DNA of 10,179 bases from VFZS01 sp964353255 (GCA_964353255.1 CAYGVJ010000175.1:1-10179); one strand, 5' to 3'. Positions 1 to 6,332 are shown, counted from the stretch's first letter. Program-made: numbers and translations. Notes: a model not told the origin generated them from the sequence alone.

Positions 1-685
1 CCTCGGCCTCGATGCCGCCCACGCCCCAGCCCAGCACGCCCAGGCCGTTGATCATGGTGGTGTGGGAATCGGTGCCCACTAGCGTGTCCGGGTAGGCCGC
101 CCAGACGCTCTCGCGTTGGGCTCGGAAGACGACCGAGGCCAGGTATTCGAGGTTGATCTGGTGGATGATGCCGGTATCGGGCGGGACTACGCGCAGGTTC
201 CGGAATGCCGACTGCCCCCAGCGGAGGAAGGCGTAGCGCTCCCGATTGCGCTGGTACTCGAGCAGCGCGTTCAGCCCGAAGGCATCCGGGCTGCCGAAGT
301 AGTCCACCGAGACCGAGTGGTCGATGACCAGGTCGGCGGGGATGAGCGGGTTGGCGCGACGCGGGTCGGCGCCCATCTTCTTGAGGGCGTCGCGCATGGC
401 GGCCAGATCCACTACGCAGGGCACGCCGGTGAAGTCCTGGAGCAGCACGCGGGCGGGCATGAAACTGATCTCCCGTTCGCCGCGTCCCGTCCAGTTGGCC
501 AGGAAGCGGATGTCGTCCGCGCTGACCGTGCGGCCGTTTTCGTGCCGCAGCAGGTTCTCCAGCAGAACCTTGATCGAGTAGGGAAGCCGGGCGGCCTGGG
601 GCAGCGCTGCCAGGCGGTGGATTTCGTAGGTGCGCTCGCCCACGCGCAAGAGGGACTTCGAGCCGAAACTGTTGTGGGTTGCCAT
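1..685 (-). CDS. acnA: Aconitate hydratase AcnA, N-terminal part (runs off the left edge)
   Basis: Interconverts citrate and isocitrate through cis-aconitate in the cytoplasmic TCA cycle. The 228 visible codons read without a stop from an ATG at 685 and match the start of AcnA/IRP1-type aconitases. Visible motifs are QDFTGVP (residues 83-89), VVPPDTGIIHQINLEYLA (about 167-183), DSHTTM (206-211) and the glycine-rich GLGVLGWGVGG stretch (214-224). The three cysteines that hold the 4Fe-4S cluster lie further on and are outside the window, so activity cannot be judged from cluster ligands. The family is about 900 residues, so roughly a quarter is visible. There is no Shine-Dalgarno before the ATG; a TAAAAT hexamer ends 8 nt upstream, suggesting a leaderless or near-leaderless mRNA. 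The family call is very secure; acnA rather than another aconitase clade rests on the N-terminal motifs. Confidence 0.97.
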   Translation of the reverse strand, partial: MATHNSFGSKSLLRVGERTYEIHRLAALPQAARLPYSIKVLLENLLRHENGRTVSADDIRFLANWTGRGEREISFMPARVLLQDFTGVPCVVDLAAMRDALKKMGADPRRANPLIPADLVIDHSVSVDYFGSPDAFGLNALLEYQRNRERYAFLRWGQSAFRNLRVVPPDTGIIHQINLEYLASVVFRAQRESVWAAYPDTLVGTDSHTTMINGLGVLGWGVGGIEAE

Positions 686-693
686 CGACCGCT

Positions 694-699
694 ATTTTA
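694..699 (-). promoter_or_regulatory. Candidate -10 box of acnA
   Basis: TAAAAT on the minus strand (5 of 6 to TATAAT) ends 8 nt before the acnA ATG. A convincing -35 is not visible: TGGCAC at 17 nt is a poor match. If used, transcription would start within 0-2 nt of the ATG. Confidence 0.4.
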
Positions 700-712
700 C
701 ACGGGCACGAAT

Positions 713-749
713 GCCTGTGCCACCGGTAGCACAGGCTTTCCAGCCTGTG
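713..749. repeat. Nested inverted repeats between the NHL gene and acnA
   Basis: Two perfect 8-bp inverted repeats share a middle arm. GCCTGTGC (713-720) pairs with GCACAGGC (729-736) around an 8-nt loop. CACAGGCT (730-737) pairs with AGCCTGTG (742-749) around a TTCC loop. The two hairpins cannot form together. The element begins 10 bp beyond the NHL stop in the minus-strand direction and precedes the acnA promoter candidate, so it may end NHL transcription, although no T-tract follows. The CACAGGCT-TTCC-AGCCTGTG core resembles a dispersed palindromic repeat I associate with acidobacterial genomes; that association is from memory and is not tested here. Confidence 0.6.
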
Positions 750-758
750 TGCCGTGGG

Positions 759-2630
759 CTACTTCACAATCACGGGTAGCGAGGAGAAGGCGCTCATGCC
801 GATAACCCGAAGCGCGATCGCGGAAACCAGCGTGTCGGAGCTACAGTCCAGCGTCCCTCGTTTGCCAGCCAGAAGCGGGAACAAATAGCCGGCCCAGTGG
901 CCCAGCGGATTCAAGGCGGGGATCGGGACCGCGTTCGGGATTACCGTCCCCGCCTGGTCGCGTGCCGCGCAGCTTATGTGCGCCATGGCGCTCGGGTTCA
1001 GGTTGCTGATCGCGAGACCGGTATAGAAAGGCGCATTGGCCGGGGCGAACGTGGTCGCGTCAAACGGGACCAAGAAACTCGAGTAGCCGCCGCTCGCGGC
1101 CACTCCCGCCTCGTAGAAATTACCCTCCGCCGGGGCGCGCCGGAACAGACTGTGCACTGTGACGGAAGCATCCGCGGTAACCAGCCCCCAGCCGCCTGTT
1201 GTCGGCCAAGCCGGGATGGCGAATTCCATGTAGAACATGCCCTGCGAAGGCACGCTGCTGTTCAAGATGCTGATGGTGCTCGGAAACCCAAGGCCCCCGA
1301 ACGGCAACGCCAGGCTGCTGCCATCGTCGCCGTAGAAAGCAACTGAGAATTGCTGGGCCTGGGTACCGGAGTTCGTGACGAACAAGCCGGTCGTCCACTC
1401 ATTGCCGAACGCCAGGTGGGGCAGCGCCCGGATGACGCACGAGGCCGAACCGCCGCAGGCCGAGGAGTCTGTCTGGCGGATCGGCACGGAGACCCCACCG
1501 ACGGAGACAAACGCCGTTCGCGGTCCGCCGGGACTGGGATCCGCAACCAGAGCGATCTCGGCGGAGCCCGCGCCGCTGGCGCTGCCGGAGATGGTCAGCC
1601 AGCCGGGAAGGCCCGAGAGATTCCACGAACACCCGGGATCTGTGTGGATGGTGAGCTTCACCTGGCCACCCGAAGCGGCCACGCCCAGGTCGCTGGTGCT
1701 GACCGCGTACGAGCACGAGGGTGGGGACGTGGGAGTCAGAACGCGAACGCGGTGGTTGCCCGCATCGGCTAGATAGACTCTGCCGGTTGCATCCACGGCC
1801 GGGCCAGCCGGGCTGTCGAGCTGGGCGCTGGTGGCCGGGCCGCCGTCGCCGGAGTAGCCCTGGGTCCCGGTGCCCGCCACCGTCGAGATCGTCCCGCCCG
1901 GCGTCACCTTGCGGATCCGATCGTTGTTAATAGCCGCAATGTACAGGTTGCCGCTGGAGTCCACGGCTACATTGTGCGGCGAGCCAAACCCGGCGCTGGT
2001 GGCCGGACCTCCGTCGCCGGAGTGGCCTGCGGTCCCGTTGCCCGCTACCGTCGAGATCGTTCCGCCCGGCGTCACCTTGCGGACGCGACCGTTAGAAAAG
2101 TCCGCAATGTACAGGTTGCCGCTGGAGTCCACGCTTACGCCAGTCGGCCAGTTGAGCTGGGCGCTGGTGGCCGGGCCTCCGTCGCCGGAGTAACCTCCGG
2201 TCCCAGTGCCCGCCACCGTCCCGATATTCCCGAGCGGCCCCACCCTGCGGATGCGGTTGTTGTTGGTGTCCGCGATGTACAGATTGCCGCTGGAGTCCAC
2301 CGCTACCCCCTGCGGGTCCCTGAGCTGGGCGCTGGTGGCCGGACCTCCATCGCCGGAATATCCCGCGGTCCCAGTGCCCGCCACCGTCGAGATCGTCCCG
2401 CCCGGCGTCACCTTGCGGATGCGCTGGTTCTGGGTGTCCGCAATGTACAGGTTGCCGCTGGAGTCCACGGCCACGGCACCGGGGCGGTTGAGTCGGGCGC
2501 TGGTAGCCGGCCCTCCGTCGCCGGAGTAGCCCGCGGTCCCGGTGCCCGCCAGGGTGTTGATGGTGTAGGTCTGGCCCTCAGCCGCAGCCGCCAGGATGAA
2601 CACGCAAACCAGAGCGCGTAGCAGTCGCAT
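759..2630 (-). CDS. Secreted NHL-repeat beta-propeller protein with BACON-like domain
   Basis: A 623-residue exported protein of unknown specific role. Residues 1-19 form a signal peptide (basic start, hydrophobic core, AAAAEG before Q20). Residues 24-300 are five tandem 56-residue units, each carrying GYSGDGGPATSA, VDSSGNLYIAD and RIRKVTPGG-type motifs of NHL propeller blades. Residues about 305-388 look like a BACON or related Ig-like domain (CSW, GLPGWLTISG, VPIRQT). Residues 396-623 form a beta-rich C-terminal domain of the kind attached to many acidobacterial surface proteins. NHL propellers generally bind proteins or ligands; no catalytic site is visible. The ATG is fixed by a strong AAGGAGG (2638-2644) 7 nt upstream. 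Five units is one short of the usual six blades, and unit 4 has IAA in place of the conserved IAD. It is flanked by argS and acnA with no evident functional link. Confidence 0.9.
   Translation of the reverse strand: MRLLRALVCVFILAAAAEGQTYTINTLAGTGTAGYSGDGGPATSARLNRPGAVAVDSSGNLYIADTQNQRIRKVTPGGTISTVAGTGTAGYSGDGGPATSAQLRDPQGVAVDSSGNLYIADTNNNRIRRVGPLGNIGTVAGTGTGGYSGDGGPATSAQLNWPTGVSVDSSGNLYIADFSNGRVRKVTPGGTISTVAGNGTAGHSGDGGPATSAGFGSPHNVAVDSSGNLYIAAINNDRIRKVTPGGTISTVAGTGTQGYSGDGGPATSAQLDSPAGPAVDATGRVYLADAGNHRVRVLTPTSPPSCSYAVSTSDLGVAASGGQVKLTIHTDPGCSWNLSGLPGWLTISGSASGAGSAEIALVADPSPGGPRTAFVSVGGVSVPIRQTDSSACGGSASCVIRALPHLAFGNEWTTGLFVTNSGTQAQQFSVAFYGDDGSSLALPFGGLGFPSTISILNSSVPSQGMFYMEFAIPAWPTTGGWGLVTADASVTVHSLFRRAPAEGNFYEAGVAASGGYSSFLVPFDATTFAPANAPFYTGLAISNLNPSAMAHISCAARDQAGTVIPNAVPIPALNPLGHWAGYLFPLLAGKRGTLDCSSDTLVSAIALRVIGMSAFSSLPVIVK
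1731..2561 (-). repeat. Five tandem 168-bp repeats encoding NHL blades
   Basis: Units on the minus strand start at about 2561, 2393, 2225, 2057 and 1889, each 168 bp (56 codons). Long DNA blocks are almost unchanged between units, notably those encoding SGDGGPATSA, VDSSGNLYIA and TPGGTISTVAG. Variation is concentrated in the segment after ATSA and around the ADTxNxR position. Unit 5 has diverged most (VDATGRVYLAD) and lacks the TPGGT end. Conservation at the DNA level points to recent duplication or gene conversion. Confidence 0.9.
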
Positions 2631-2637
2631 GACGAAC

Positions 2638-2697
2638 CCTCCTTGGACACCGTCTTCTGCTCAGGAAGAGCCTAACAGAAAGCCTGCTCGATTTCCA
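2638..2697 (-). promoter_or_regulatory. Candidate promoter and ribosome binding site of the NHL gene
   Basis: On the minus strand TGGAAA (2692-2697, 4 of 6 to TTGACA), a 17-nt spacer, then TAGGCT (2669-2674) preceded by TGT, giving a TGn extended -10. Predicted start near 2662 would give a leader of about 31 nt holding AAGGAGG (2638-2644). The ribosome binding site is strong; the promoter hexamers are weak. Confidence 0.4.
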
Positions 2698-2707
2698 GAC
2701 GATCGAG
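2687..2707 (-). terminator. Possible weak terminator hairpin after argS
   Basis: CTCGAT and ATCGAG (6-bp stem, 9-nt loop) lie 10 bp past the argS stop in the direction of transcription. A T-rich but interrupted stretch, CAGGCTTTCTGTT, follows. The hairpin overlaps the proposed -35 of the NHL gene, so only one of the two readings may be right. Confidence 0.25.
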
Positions 2708-2716
2708 TCCGAACTG

Positions 2717-4669
2717 CTACATGTACTCCGGCACTTCGATGCCCAGCACGTCCAGGGTGCGCTCGAGCTGCGCGCGGAAGTACTCGGTGAGCCACAGCAA
2801 GAAGGTTCGCTTCTCGCGGTCCGGCTCGGCCAGGACCGGGTACTGGTGATAGAAGTTGGCGAACGCCTGGGCCATCTGGAAGGCGTACTTGGCCACGTGC
2901 GCCGGCTCGCCGGAGGCCACCGCGCTCTGAAGAGCGGCGTCGAGCTTTGAGGCGGCCAGAAGCAGTTGCCAGGAGTCCTCGTGGGCGAGTTGCCGGCCCA
3001 GGGCCGCGGCGTCCAATTCGCCGGCGAAGTCCGGGACGGCCTGGCCGCGCTCGGCCAGTTTGCGGAAGATGCTGCGGGCACGCACGGCGGCGTACTGCAC
3101 ATACGGGCCGGTTTCGCCTTCGAAGCTCAGCGCTTCCTGGAAATCGAAGGCAATGATGGCATTGCGCGTGTACTTCAGCATGAAGTAGCGCAGCGCGCCC
3201 ACGGCGATCTGGGTGGCGATCCGCCGCTGCTTCTCGGGCGGGTCTTCGGGGTGGCGTGAAGCCACCTCCCCGAGCGCCTCTTCGACGAGCCGGTCGATCA
3301 GATCGTCGGCCTTCACCCCCAGGCCCTTGCGACCGGACACCTCGACATGGGAGCGCCGGCGGTCCTCCTCGGCCAGCGCCAGGCCCAACTGCGTCGCGCA
3401 GCGCTGCGACAGCGCCACTATCTCGTAGGAGAAGTGAGTCGAGCATTCGGCCTGCTCGGTGTAGCCCAGCGCCCGCAGCCCGGCCACCACCACGTCCTGC
3501 AAGTAGGACTGGCGCGAGTCGATCACGTTGTAGACGCGTGTGCCGTGGCCGAAGACGGGCGGCGCCTGCTCGCCGGCCCCCGCGCTCGTCACCCAGAGCC
3601 GGTGACCGTTGGGGTACTCCATCAGGGGCCGGTAGTAGAAGTCCTTGCCGAGCAGGCCGAACTTCCAGAGCTGGTAGGCAATGTCCTTGCCCACGTAGGT
3701 GACCGTGCCGTTGGAGCGGACGATGACCTTGCTGTCTTCGCTGGCGGCGTCGCCGGAGTATGCCGCGCCGGGCATCACCCAGCAGCCGGCGTTCTTTCCC
3801 TCCGTCTCCAGGTAGATGGCGCCGCGCTGGCGGAGCAACTCGAAGGCCGCGGCCCAGAACTTCAGGCGCAGAATCTCGCTCTCGCGCGGCAGCACGTCGT
3901 AGAAGATGCCCAGCCGCCACATGGTGGCCAGGTGCGCGCGCATCACCGCCTCGGAGACCAGCTCCGCCAGCCGCGCCGCCGTCCCCTGGCCGGCCTCGAT
4001 GGCGTGCAGAGCCTCCTCCCGCCAGGCGAGGGCCTGGGGATGCTCGTGGTAGTGCGCCGAGACCCGCGCGTAGAGGTCCCAGCAGAGGTAGTCGAATCGC
4101 TGGGCGCCGTCAGCGATCAGCCGCTCGACTTCCTCCGGCGTCTTGTTCTCCAGGTGCTCGAAGCCCACCACCACGTCGGCCACCTGCACCCCGGTGTTGT
4201 CGATGTAGTTCTGGACTTCGACCGTGTGTCCCAGGGCGCGCAACATGCGGGCGAAGGTGTCGCCCAGCACGGCGTTGCGCAGGTGCCCGATGTGCGCGGC
4301 CTTATTGGGGTTGATGTTGGTGTGCTCGACGATGATCTTGCCCGGCGGGACACGCTTCAGCTTGTCGTGCCCCTTGAGAGCGTGGTACGCGTAGCAACCC
4401 CGGTCGAAGCGCAGGTTGACATAGCCGTTCCCCGCGACCTCGACCGACGCCACGCCCTCGATCGGCCCCAGCGCCGCGGCCAGCTCCTGAGCAATGGCTT
4501 TGGGCGGACGCCGCAGCTCCTTGGCGAGTTGGAAGGCTATGCTCAGCCCCAGGTCGCCGAATTCCGGCTGCTTCGGCTCCCCGGCAGTGACCCGCATCTC
4601 GACGCCGTAGCGCTGCTTGACGCGCGCTGCCACGATCTCGCGGATGCGGTCCTCAAGTTGATGAAACAC
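2717..4669 (-). CDS. argS: Arginyl-tRNA synthetase
   Basis: Class I aminoacyl-tRNA synthetase that charges tRNA-Arg with arginine using ATP, in the cytoplasm. Of 650 residues, 1-90 form the ArgRS-specific N-terminal domain that contacts the tRNA elbow. The HIGH signature is intact as HIGH (126-129) within NPNKAAHIGHLRNAVLGD. The second class I signature is degenerate, as is usual in ArgRS: SGRKGLGVKADDLID (445-459). GPYVQYAAVRARSI (521-534) opens the DALR anticodon-binding domain, which ends VLGIEVPEYM, a typical complete C-terminus. The protein is longer than the roughly 550-590 residues common in the family. The extra length seems to lie in the 175-310 region between the HIGH motif and the rest of the catalytic core. 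The start is GTG at 4669, chosen because FHQLEDRIREIV aligns with family N-termini. There is no Shine-Dalgarno; TATACT ends 8 nt upstream. Confidence 0.97.
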   Translation of the reverse strand: MFHQLEDRIREIVAARVKQRYGVEMRVTAGEPKQPEFGDLGLSIAFQLAKELRRPPKAIAQELAAALGPIEGVASVEVAGNGYVNLRFDRGCYAYHALKGHDKLKRVPPGKIIVEHTNINPNKAAHIGHLRNAVLGDTFARMLRALGHTVEVQNYIDNTGVQVADVVVGFEHLENKTPEEVERLIADGAQRFDYLCWDLYARVSAHYHEHPQALAWREEALHAIEAGQGTAARLAELVSEAVMRAHLATMWRLGIFYDVLPRESEILRLKFWAAAFELLRQRGAIYLETEGKNAGCWVMPGAAYSGDAASEDSKVIVRSNGTVTYVGKDIAYQLWKFGLLGKDFYYRPLMEYPNGHRLWVTSAGAGEQAPPVFGHGTRVYNVIDSRQSYLQDVVVAGLRALGYTEQAECSTHFSYEIVALSQRCATQLGLALAEEDRRRSHVEVSGRKGLGVKADDLIDRLVEEALGEVASRHPEDPPEKQRRIATQIAVGALRYFMLKYTRNAIIAFDFQEALSFEGETGPYVQYAAVRARSIFRKLAERGQAVPDFAGELDAAALGRQLAHEDSWQLLLAASKLDAALQSAVASGEPAHVAKYAFQMAQAFANFYHQYPVLAEPDREKRTFLLWLTEYFRAQLERTLDVLGIEVPEYM

Positions 4670-4677
4670 CAGAGAAA

Positions 4678-4686
4678 AGTATAGCA
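4678..4686 (-). promoter_or_regulatory. Extended -10 promoter of argS
   Basis: TGCTATACT on the minus strand is a full TGn extended -10 with a TATACT hexamer (5 of 6). No good -35 lies 16-18 nt upstream, which extended -10 promoters tolerate. The hexamer ends 8 nt before the argS GTG, so the transcript would have a leader of about 0-2 nt. Confidence 0.5.
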
Positions 4687-4707
4687 GCCAGGAGGCCGGA
4701 GACCCGC

Positions 4708-4734
4708 CTCAGTCAGTTTTCACCTGCGACTGAG
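4708..4734. repeat. Inverted repeat upstream of argS
   Basis: CTCAGTC (4708-4714) and GACTGAG (4728-4734) form a perfect 7-bp inverted repeat around 13 nt. It sits 25 bp upstream of the argS -10 hexamer and about 80 bp beyond the stop of the PEP-CTERM gene. It could be a terminator for that gene (no T-tract on the minus strand), an operator for argS, or chance. The remainder of the 144-bp gap shows nothing I can name. Confidence 0.35.
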
Positions 4735-4813
4735 AACACCAAAGGCGCCCGGAGGCAAACGCAGGACCCAGCTCCGAGGCCGCGTGCCGACAGCAATATC
4801 GACAGGTTCTTCT

Positions 4814-5377
4814 CTACGCCAGGCGTCTGCGACGCCAAAGAGCCAAACCCGCCAGGGCAGTGCCCAGCAGAACGACCGTGGCTGGCTCCGGAATGTCGCT
4901 GCCCGGATCCAGATCGCTGTAAAAGTTGTAGACGTTGTCGCCGGCCGTGTAGGTTGTGGGTGGTGCGGTTTCGAGGAAGTACGTGGGAGTCCGGTTATGC
5001 AAATAGTTGCCCCCGTACATTCCGGTGAGCACGTCGTTCAAGCTGAACGGATCCCCCGGCTGAAAGAGCGGGTCGGAGAAAAGCTGCACGCTGGTCTCCA
5101 GGAACAACGCAACGTCGCTCCAGTTCGAGGGGTCTTGATTGCCGGGCGTCTCGAGCAGGATGAGGTACCCCGAGAGTACCAACGACGGCAGGGCGACGGC
5201 TGGAGGGCGTTCCGTGAGGTTACCAGCCAGGTCAAGCTCGTAAAGCCAGCACGTAAGGCCGGGACTGGGGTTGTTCAACACACACTGCGACAGGGGGGCC
5301 GGCTGCCCGAAGGCGGAGCCGGAAACCAGCATCAGGACGAGAATCGAAAACAAGCAACACAGAATTGTTCTTTTCAT
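4814..5377 (-). CDS. PEP-CTERM sorting domain protein
   Basis: A 187-residue exported protein expected to be handled by an exosortase and displayed on or released from the cell surface; the mature region is not a family I recognise. A signal peptide covers residues 1-24 (KR start, long hydrophobic core, SAFG before Q25). The C-terminus is a textbook PEP-CTERM tag: IPEPAT (162-167), a hydrophobic helix VVLLGTALAGLAL (168-180), then the basic anchor WRRRRLA. Two cysteines (32 and 43) near the mature N-terminus could form a disulfide. The mature part is acidic and aromatic, without visible repeats or catalytic motifs. Start ATG at 5377 is preferred over the in-frame upstream start at 5422: GGAAGA (5383-5388) precedes it by 5 nt, the signal peptide begins there, and a strong promoter sits inside the longer reading. 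No exosortase gene is in the window. Confidence 0.9.
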   Translation of the reverse strand: MKRTILCCLFSILVLMLVSGSAFGQPAPLSQCVLNNPSPGLTCWLYELDLAGNLTERPPAVALPSLVLSGYLILLETPGNQDPSNWSDVALFLETSVQLFSDPLFQPGDPFSLNDVLTGMYGGNYLHNRTPTYFLETAPPTTYTAGDNVYNFYSDLDPGSDIPEPATVVLLGTALAGLALWRRRRLA

Positions 5378-5402
5378 GGGTGTCTTCCGATAGCGCCTAA
5401 AC

Positions 5403-5432
5403 ATTATAAGGCACGTGCCCAAGAGGTGGCAA
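5403..5432 (-). promoter_or_regulatory. Strong sigma-70-type promoter of the PEP-CTERM gene
   Basis: TTGCCA (5427-5432, 5 of 6), an 18-nt spacer and a perfect TATAAT (5403-5408) on the minus strand. Predicted start near 5396 gives a leader of about 19 nt that includes GGAAGA, consistent with the ATG at 5377. This is the best promoter match in the window. Confidence 0.7.
5410..5419. promoter_or_regulatory. Perfect palindrome between -35 and -10 (candidate operator)
   Basis: GGCACGTGCC is a perfect 10-bp palindrome lying wholly within the 18-nt spacer of the PEP-CTERM promoter. A dimeric repressor or a spacer-binding activator could act here. No regulator gene is adjacent, so the assignment is inference from position and symmetry. 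Confidence 0.35.
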
Positions 5433-5461
5433 AACTTTTTTGCGTGGCGGTCCCAAAAGAG

Positions 5462-5515
5462 GTACTAGTACTCGCCGCCGCCACCCCCTCGATCGGCCCC
5501 TGCGCCGCGGGGCGC
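5462..5515. other. Palindrome and GC hairpin in the divergent intergenic region
   Basis: GTACTAGTAC (5462-5471) is a perfect palindrome about 30 bp upstream of the PEP-CTERM -35 and 66 bp before the aquaporin ATG. GCGCC (5502-5506) and GGCGC (5511-5515) form a 5-bp GC stem with a GCGG loop just before the aquaporin -10 candidate. Both lie between the two divergent genes, so they could serve either. Short palindromes of this size also occur by chance. Confidence 0.3.
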
Positions 5516-5520
5516 TTCCG

Positions 5521-5529
5521 TGATAGGCT
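5521..5529 (+). promoter_or_regulatory. Candidate extended -10 of the aquaporin gene
   Basis: TGATAGGCT carries the TGn extension with a weak TAGGCT hexamer (T, A and final T match). It ends 8 nt before the ATG at 5538, the same spacing as at acnA and argS. A similar TGTTAGGCT precedes the NHL gene. Confidence 0.3.
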
Positions 5530-5537
5530 CCTTTCTC

Positions 5538-6305
5538 ATGACCAAGAATCGATTGCTGGCTGAGATGACGGCCGAGTTCCTCGGCACGCTGGTGTTGATC
5601 GCGTTTGGGGCGGGGGCGGTCGCCATGGTGGTGCTGTTCTCGACCGGCGCGCCCGGCGAAGTAGTGCACGGCGGGTGGACGAACATCACCCTCGGCTGGG
5701 GGTTGGGAGTGGCCATGGGCGTTCTTGTGGCCGGCCGGGTGAGCGGGGCTCACTTGAATCCCGCTATCACGCTGGCCCTAGCCGTTTTCCGCGGCTTCCC
5801 CTGGTTGAAGGTGATTCCGTACACACTGGCCCAGACCGCCGGGGCCTTTGCCGGGGCCGCATTGGTGTTCTGGAACTACCGGCCCGCCTTCGAAAAGGCC
5901 GACCCGCAGCTTGACCATACGGCCAAGATCTTCGCCACCTTCCCGGCGTTTCCCCAGTTGCCGTGGGCGGGGTTCCTGGATCAGGTCATCGGAACCGCTT
6001 TGCTAGTGCTGCTGGTTTTCGCCATCGTCGATGAGCGCAACTTCCTGGCAGGCAACCTGGCTCCCCTGCTGATCGGGTTGGCGGTAGTGGCCATTGGCAT
6101 TTCTTTTGGCGGCCTGCACGGCTATGCGATTAACCCCGCACGGGACTTCGGCCCGCGGCTGCTCACGGTTCTGGCGGGCTTCAAGAACAATGGGCTCACG
6201 GACGGGGCCGTCTGGTGGGTCCCGATCGCCGGTCCCCTCGTGGGCGGGCTGGCCGGGGCGGCGCTTTACGACGGCGGCATCCGGCGTTGGCTTCCTAAGA
6301 CTTGA
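5538..6305 (+). CDS. Aquaglyceroporin (MIP family, GlpF-like)
   Basis: Inner-membrane channel for glycerol and other small uncharged solutes, and possibly water. The 255 residues fit the six-helix, two-half-helix fold. Both pore motifs are intact: HLNPA (72-76) and INPAR (198-202). The residue after the second NPAR is Asp203 (NPARDFGP), the mark of glycerol facilitators over strict water channels. By alignment to E. coli GlpF, the selectivity filter is Trp54, Gly187, Tyr196 and Arg202; the Tyr replaces GlpF Phe200, as in some animal aquaglyceroporins. An in-frame GTG at 5520 would add six residues, but ATG 5538 gives the usual family N-terminus (AEMTAEFLGT); neither has a Shine-Dalgarno. There is no glycerol kinase or glycerol-3-phosphate dehydrogenase beside it, so substrate is inferred from the filter alone. 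It is separated from yceD by 69 bp containing a TATAAT. Confidence 0.93.
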   Translation: MTKNRLLAEMTAEFLGTLVLIAFGAGAVAMVVLFSTGAPGEVVHGGWTNITLGWGLGVAMGVLVAGRVSGAHLNPAITLALAVFRGFPWLKVIPYTLAQTAGAFAGAALVFWNYRPAFEKADPQLDHTAKIFATFPAFPQLPWAGFLDQVIGTALLVLLVFAIVDERNFLAGNLAPLLIGLAVVAIGISFGGLHGYAINPARDFGPRLLTVLAGFKNNGLTDGAVWWVPIAGPLVGGLAGAALYDGGIRRWLPKT

Positions 6306-6332
6306 GGGAACCCGGAAGACCCCTCCACAGCG

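Noticed and set aside
116..805. Long plus-strand ORF opposite acnA
   Set aside because: It is the antisense shadow of aconitase codons in GC-rich DNA; its product has no recognisable domain, whereas the minus-strand frame matches AcnA throughout.
3347..4684. 445-residue plus-strand ORF opposite argS
   Set aside because: It lies antisense to a complete, well-conserved ArgRS; the composition is that of a GC-driven shadow frame with no domain.
5378..5422. Upstream in-frame start (MGTCLIMFRRYRKTP) for the PEP-CTERM protein
   Set aside because: The TATAAT at 5403-5408 lies inside this extension, the transcript would start after it, and the ATG at 5377 has a Shine-Dalgarno and begins a clean signal peptide.
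5520..5537. GTG start adding six residues to the aquaporin
   Set aside because: No Shine-Dalgarno supports it, it overlaps the -10 candidate, and the family N-terminus fits the ATG at 5538 better.
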